This document shows, in pieces, positions 59,530 through 64,000 of a DNA stretch of 64,000 nt (the stretch's first letter is position 1; each line of letters starts with the position of its first letter). The DNA lies in the NCBI GenBank assembly GCA_018907035.1, contig JACCIC010000035.1:186001-250000 (forward strand), in the 5' to 3' direction. The notes under the pieces are model-generated. The model was not told the DNA's origin, ran no database searches, and worked only from the letters and a program-made list of their open reading frames with translations. This DNA comes from Sycobia sp. Sy_11 (taxonomy: Eukaryota > Arthropoda > Insecta > Hymenoptera > Epichrysomallidae). The position numbers and the translations under genes were made by a program.

Positions 59530-62500
59530 ATTTTTAAATATCCTTTAATGTATAAACAATATTAGTTTAATTATAATTGTTGAGATGAGAACATTTCTCG
59601 TAAGAGAAAGCCGCTTACTATATACTGTACAAACGAAAATTAATAAACTTAACGATTAAATTTTAGATAATGTTATTAAACCTGCATAAATAATATTATT
59701 TAAAAAAATGTTCTGATTCAAAAGGTACGTTATTATTTAGATCTTCATTTTGACCTTGTACATAAACTTGACCGAAGAACATATCTAATCATAAAATATT
59801 CCATTCTTTCCATTGACGATGTAAAAAGTGGGGGTTTTAATTGACAAAATCGAATTGACCGTCAAATGACCTCTATCCTTCACCTCGAAGTTATAGTTAC
59901 CATCAAGTCATTCTAAAATTTTTGTTTGATGAGGTTCTATCCATTTTTGGAATAAACGACTTTTCTTCAAAAAATTTTATGAAACTTGGCACATCGTTAG
60001 AAATAAATATAAAAATCCTTCGGTTAATATTTCAATAAAATTTATTGACTGCTACGCGAGATATCAATTGTTTTAAAATCATACTTTTCAAACGAAATCT
60101 TTGAAGAATAGCATTCGTTGACTGTATTTAACTGCTATAAATTCATAATACATTTAATCGTATATATTTAAATAAAGCGCCGTCGATGATGAAGCTTGAT
60201 CGATACATATAAACTTTTTTACGCTCTTTGTGAATACCAATAAATAATTTTATTATATTATTATGTAATATTGTCAATTTTAAAATAAGTCGCAAAAAAT
60301 GAAAGTTTATGGAAAAAGAAAAATAACATTATACGTCGTCGTCAATTGCAGAATGAAATAAGTTGAACGACGTTGTTGAATTGAGCTTATACAAGGTTAG
60401 TTTGTCATTATTATTTTATTTTGAATTTCAAATATTTTCGGGGTATAAATCATCTTTCTCTATATTATTTTACTATTTTTGTAAGAACCGCCCCATGCAA
60501 TTATTCCACATACATAACTACGCTGTCGAACAGAGCACACCATTTTTATTAATTTAAAGATGGTGCATATTCGATAATGAATTCTGTTGGCTAATAAAAT
60601 AAACTATTTATTCCATGCTGTAATAGAAAATTAGATCTCAATATTTCCATACTTTAACTCTATTTATTATAAGAAAATTGATATTGTATCTAATATATTA
60701 GAGGTGCTTTCATAGTGGTCATACCCAAGCTATTTCGTTCGTATAGCTAGTGTTATGTTTGAGGTATGTTGAGTTAAAATTTCTCTCCTTAAAAAAGTTT
60801 TTAGTATGTGCGATGTTCAAAATATTAATTAATTTTGATAATTAATTACTTGTTTTATAATTAAGTTAAAATTCTTTATTAGCTGTAAAGATACAATAAA
60901 ACATAGTAAATAAGTCTTATAATCTAATTTTCAAAAAAAGAAACAGATCTATAGAACTTTAATAAGTAATTTATATTGAATATACACTATACATTCATAT
61001 ACTTGCCTCATTTATGATGTAGATTATTAAGATATAACAAGAACCATAAAACATTAATTTCAGAACAAATCTAGAAATTCCAAAATCTAATTAATTAATG
61101 CATATACGTATGAGCTAATTCTACAAAGAAAAAATGTCATTTTAATTTATTGAACTGAAAGTTTGTGTAATTGGATATTTCAATTTTTATTATTAGAAAC
61201 GATTCTATATAATTTCAAATACTGAAAACACTAAATCACATTAAAGAAAAGCATCGAATGTAAATGTTTTAAAATATATTTTATTTATAACCAGATATTT
61301 CGTTTCCCTATCAATTTACGATATCGATTTAAAAAGCAAAAAAAAAAAAAACAAACAAAATCGATCTCTCCAGTGCTAATAAAATGCTTTATTTCTGCGT
61401 AAGAATTGCATGCATAAACGAACTTTTATTTCCATCCCCACCACTATACGCAAGAATGACAACATGCTCTCAGTGTCGTTATCACTAGCTATTGTACATT
61501 TTCCTATGTCTAATCGGCTAATCCAAGCGCATATTAAATGCATAGTTAATTCTAGATAGTTGTGTAAAAAGTTTTAATATTAAACTACATCTATTACTGC
61601 CTGTTTAATGTACATATATCATATAATTTATATCATATAATTTATAAATAGTGTCGAAGGTTTTTGTTGGTGTCTGTGGATGAAATTTAGTTATTGTACT
61701 TACCAAAGTCTCAAATGGAATATATTTTATGAATTTTTCAATATAAAAAAATTTAATTGATATTTCCTTACACCTTAAGTGCCCAGCAAAGTTTAAGCAG
61801 CATGATCAATGGAATGTTTTGGCTTTATTTTTCGCTGGTATAAACATCGGTAGAATCTAGATTTATGGTATGATTTAAGTTGCTTGTTAATCATGGACGC
61901 TGTGGAAACATTGATGTATGTTTTTTACACTTTTTCGATAATTTTTTGTTAGATTATTTTAGCCTTCTATAAATAATAAAGCAAAAAATACTTAAAACTA
62001 AATATTAAACAGTATCGTAAAAGGTATGTAAACATATGTTATCCACTGGGTCTTATTACGATCTGCGTCTTTGCTGCCGTACGCGGCAAATGATTTATGA
62101 ATTTATTGTTTAGATGCCTGAAGTTTTTATAGGTAGCTTCTCACAAAGGCTTGCAGAATTTTCAATTTCGAGTGCTGTAGTTAGTCTTGTGTCGTCCTTT
62201 CCTTTGACCAGACGTCTTTTTTTTCCTCATTTAAAATAAAGTTCATGTTAAAAGATTATTTCGTGTGTGTTTCTTTTAATATTCCACCTACTATATTTAA
62301 TAAAAAGTCAATATTTGCTAATTAGAAATAGTACCATAATGTTGCTGCAATTGCTTATTAAATTAGAAGAAATATCAAAATTAAAAATAGTTTTCTTTAT
62401 ATATACTCTAGTTTTACTCCACAAATATAAATACTTGGAACAAGCCTAAATATAAATATAGATCCTTAACTAAATCAACGTTTGTATCATTTGATTACAT
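59530..62500. other. AT-rich region upstream of the copper transporter
   Basis: No coding exon recognised. Two positions could hold leader exons of the downstream gene: GTTATGTTTGAG|GTATGT near 60766, and the less AT-rich block 62040-62230 with the inverted repeat TGCCG-TACG-CGGCA (62075-62088). Neither is proved. Confidence 0.5.
62075..62088. promoter_or_regulatory. TGCCG-TACG-CGGCA inverted repeat upstream of CTR1
   Basis: A perfect 5-base inverted repeat with a 4-base spacer, about 490 bases before the start codon, in the least AT-rich part of the upstream region. It could be a site for a dimeric regulator. It does not match the metal-response element TGCRCNC. Confidence 0.2.
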
Positions 62501-62510
62501 TTTTATATAG

Positions 62511-62743
62511 GTGGTATAATCTGAAGTATCGAGACGCCTCATTGCCACTGTAACGGAAATATAATGATGGATTCTACGGAAGGTCATGATACGTTGGGTA
62601 TGCACGATTTAAGCATGGGGCACCATGCTAATACAAATCATCATATGGACCATGGCAGCATGCATCACGATCACGCTGCCCAAGGCCACTTGGACGCAGC
62701 AGGCGTTTGCCCAGCTGGAGCTCATGTCGGTCATGGAATGTCA
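62511..62743 (+). CDS. CTR1: CTR-family high-affinity copper transporter, first coding exon (partial gene)
   Basis: An acceptor (TTTTTATATAG, ending 62510) opens the exon. After 53 bases of leader the ATG at 62564 starts 60 codons, and the exon ends at ATGTCA|GTAAGT (62743) in phase 0. The protein starts MMDSTEGHDTLGMHDLSMGH and contains 13 His and 7 Met in 60 residues, with clusters such as GHH, NHHMDHGSMHHDH and HVGHGMS. This is the extracellular copper-binding N-terminus of CTR/SLC31A transporters. In the family it continues directly with MxFHxGxxExxLFxxW and three membrane segments, which lie on later exons outside the window. The protein imports Cu(I) across the plasma membrane as a trimer. 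A second ATG follows at once. Which paralogue (Ctr1A/B/C type) it is cannot be told from this exon. Confidence 0.85.
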
Positions 62744-62851
62744 GTAAGTCACATTCGTAAAATTTTTTCTATAAATATGATGAAACTATTCTCCAAAATT
62801 GAATACCTTTTAATTACAATATATATTATAAAGTTTTACATAGCATGTTAA

Positions 62852-62870
62852 CACGCGCGCGCGCGCACAC
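62852..62870. repeat. CG/CA microsatellite
   Basis: CG units flanked by CA in otherwise AT-rich intron sequence. Confidence 0.85.
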
Positions 62871-63775
62871 AAGTAAACTAGCACACGAGCATAAACATAT
62901 ATATATTATCAAACTTGATTTAGTCTACTATGAACATTGATCTTATATCACGATAGCCAAAAGGATAATAAATTTCAAGGTTTTATAAATAGTAGAAGAA
63001 GTTCGCTCGTCCGTTTAATTGAGTATAATAATTTATAAAAGGATATAGCTATTATATTTTTGATAAAATTGATAAAATCATATTATATTAAGAATCGCTA
63101 AATAGCGATTTCGTATATAGTTCGAAAGAGTTTCTAATTCGTTAGTTTATGTCCTATATTTGTTAAACCAAAATTAATTATGGTAAAACTATATTTATTT
63201 AAGTTTCGTAAGTCGATCGCAATAATTTATGTATACCGACAATCTAAATAAAAATATTCTTGTCAATGGAAGCCTAGTTCATATAGTTAAGTTACAAACA
63301 GATTTAAATATTGCAATGGTTTGGTCTATACAATTAAAGTTAGTATCCTTGATGGATCTAGTTAGCTACCCCTATTTAGAATTGAGATCTATCAAGGAAA
63401 CGTTAATAGATTCTATTGTACATATAGCTCATACTATTTAGGTTTTTAGTAGAGATATCTAACTAAATTCGAACATGTAAGAATAGTTAATATCTAAGAG
63501 AATTTTATATAAAATCTATTGAAAACCTTTTTATTTGAACTCGAAATTTTATTCCATTCTATCTCACAAATAACCGAAATATGAAGTAAAATTTAATACA
63601 AAACAAAAACTAATTTAAATTAACTACGTACACATTTCCTCGTGTTCAATAAATAATTGTATTCTATTTTTTTAAATATATATTTGTAATAAAACTTTTA
63701 ATAATTTACATTATTTTATCTATTATATTTTACTATTCATTTCTTAAGATTATTTTGATAGATAGATATAGATAT

Positions 63776-63793
63776 ATACATACATACATACAT
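63776..63793. repeat. TACA microsatellite
   Basis: Four to five TACA units, preceded by GATA units (63757-63775). Confidence 0.85.
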
Positions 63794-63871
63794 ATCACAT
63801 TATATTTTTACATATGTTATTATTAACTATCCACGTATATTACAAATAATAATTTTATTACAATTAAAAAA

Positions 63872-63950
63872 GCATTCGACCTGGTCCGGACTCAAATCGA
63901 CGACCCTCTGGTTTGCAAGCTAACGCATTATCTACTATGTCACAGATTAC
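63872..63950 (-). repeat. tRNA-derived SINE or tRNA pseudogene
   Basis: The complement shows a D-arm/A-box-like TAGTAGATAATGCGTTAGC, an anticodon-loop-like CTTGCAAACC, then GAGGGTCGTCGATTTGAGTC with a B-box-like GATTTGAGTCC. The acceptor arms do not pair, so it is not a functional tRNA. It is a different family from the copies at 8.4 and 43.3 kb. Confidence 0.55.
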
Positions 63951-64000
63951 ATATGGTGGTAATTCATAAATATATATACGTAATCACTCGATTGTACACA

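Larger units (their letters stand above)
62744..64000 (+). other. Intron of the copper transporter gene (continues beyond the window)
   Basis: Starts with GTAAGT. No exon with the CTR membrane motifs (FHxG, MxxxM) is visible up to the right edge. It holds a CG/CA microsatellite (62852-62870), a TACA run (63776-63793) and a tRNA-like repeat on the opposite strand. Confidence 0.7.

Noticed and set aside
1..64000. CRISPR arrays, rRNA genes, intact tRNA genes or known miRNA precursors
   Set aside because: No regularly spaced repeats, no rRNA signature, only acceptor-less tRNA-like repeats, and no mature sequence of the conserved insect miRNAs I checked by eye.

Overview
The window looks like nuclear DNA of an insect, most likely a hymenopteran (ant, bee or wasp). 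The background is very AT-rich with long introns, there are many dinucleotide microsatellites, and sharply bounded islands of CpG-rich DNA interrupt it. Only three protein genes can be recognised, all spliced and all known from metazoans. Coding makes up only a small share of the sequence. The species assignment is inference.

Left part (about 3.5-16.2 kb, + strand): LSM11, the U7 snRNP Sm-like protein of histone mRNA 3' processing. Four exons are supported (4858-4958, 5118-5248, 7287-7425, 15803-15947), with matching splice phases at every junction between them. The last intron is 8.4 kb. A possible first exon lies at 3463-3528.

Middle part (16.2-49 kb): no convincing coding sequence. A series of GC/CpG-rich islands (20.6-21.8, 22.7-23.2, 27.2-28.9, 30.4-31.3, 32.4-33.7 and 37.4-38.5 kb) stands in AT-rich DNA. 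Three of them contain strong minus-strand splice donors (27439, 32887, 37857). I read these as promoters and non-coding first exons of a minus-strand transcript whose body is not visible. A decayed jockey-like retrotransposon (46.6-47.1 kb) and small repeat copies are also present.

Right part: ANAPC15, the APC/C subunit used in spindle-checkpoint silencing, lies on the minus strand (50344 to 49825 or 49102). It is followed to the right by a repeat-rich stretch with a foldback element (51.08-51.54 kb), two further inverted-repeat structures (52.2 and 55.2 kb) and an element with terminal inverted repeats (57.46-58.39 kb). The first coding exon of a CTR-family copper transporter begins at 62564 on the + strand and the gene runs off the right edge.

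The three genes are unrelated in function (histone mRNA processing, mitotic exit, copper uptake), so the layout is an ordinary eukaryotic gene neighbourhood and not a functional cluster. The most interesting unexplained parts are the CpG-island series with its minus-strand donors, the two possible C-termini of ANAPC15, and several apparently uncatalogued small inverted-repeat elements.
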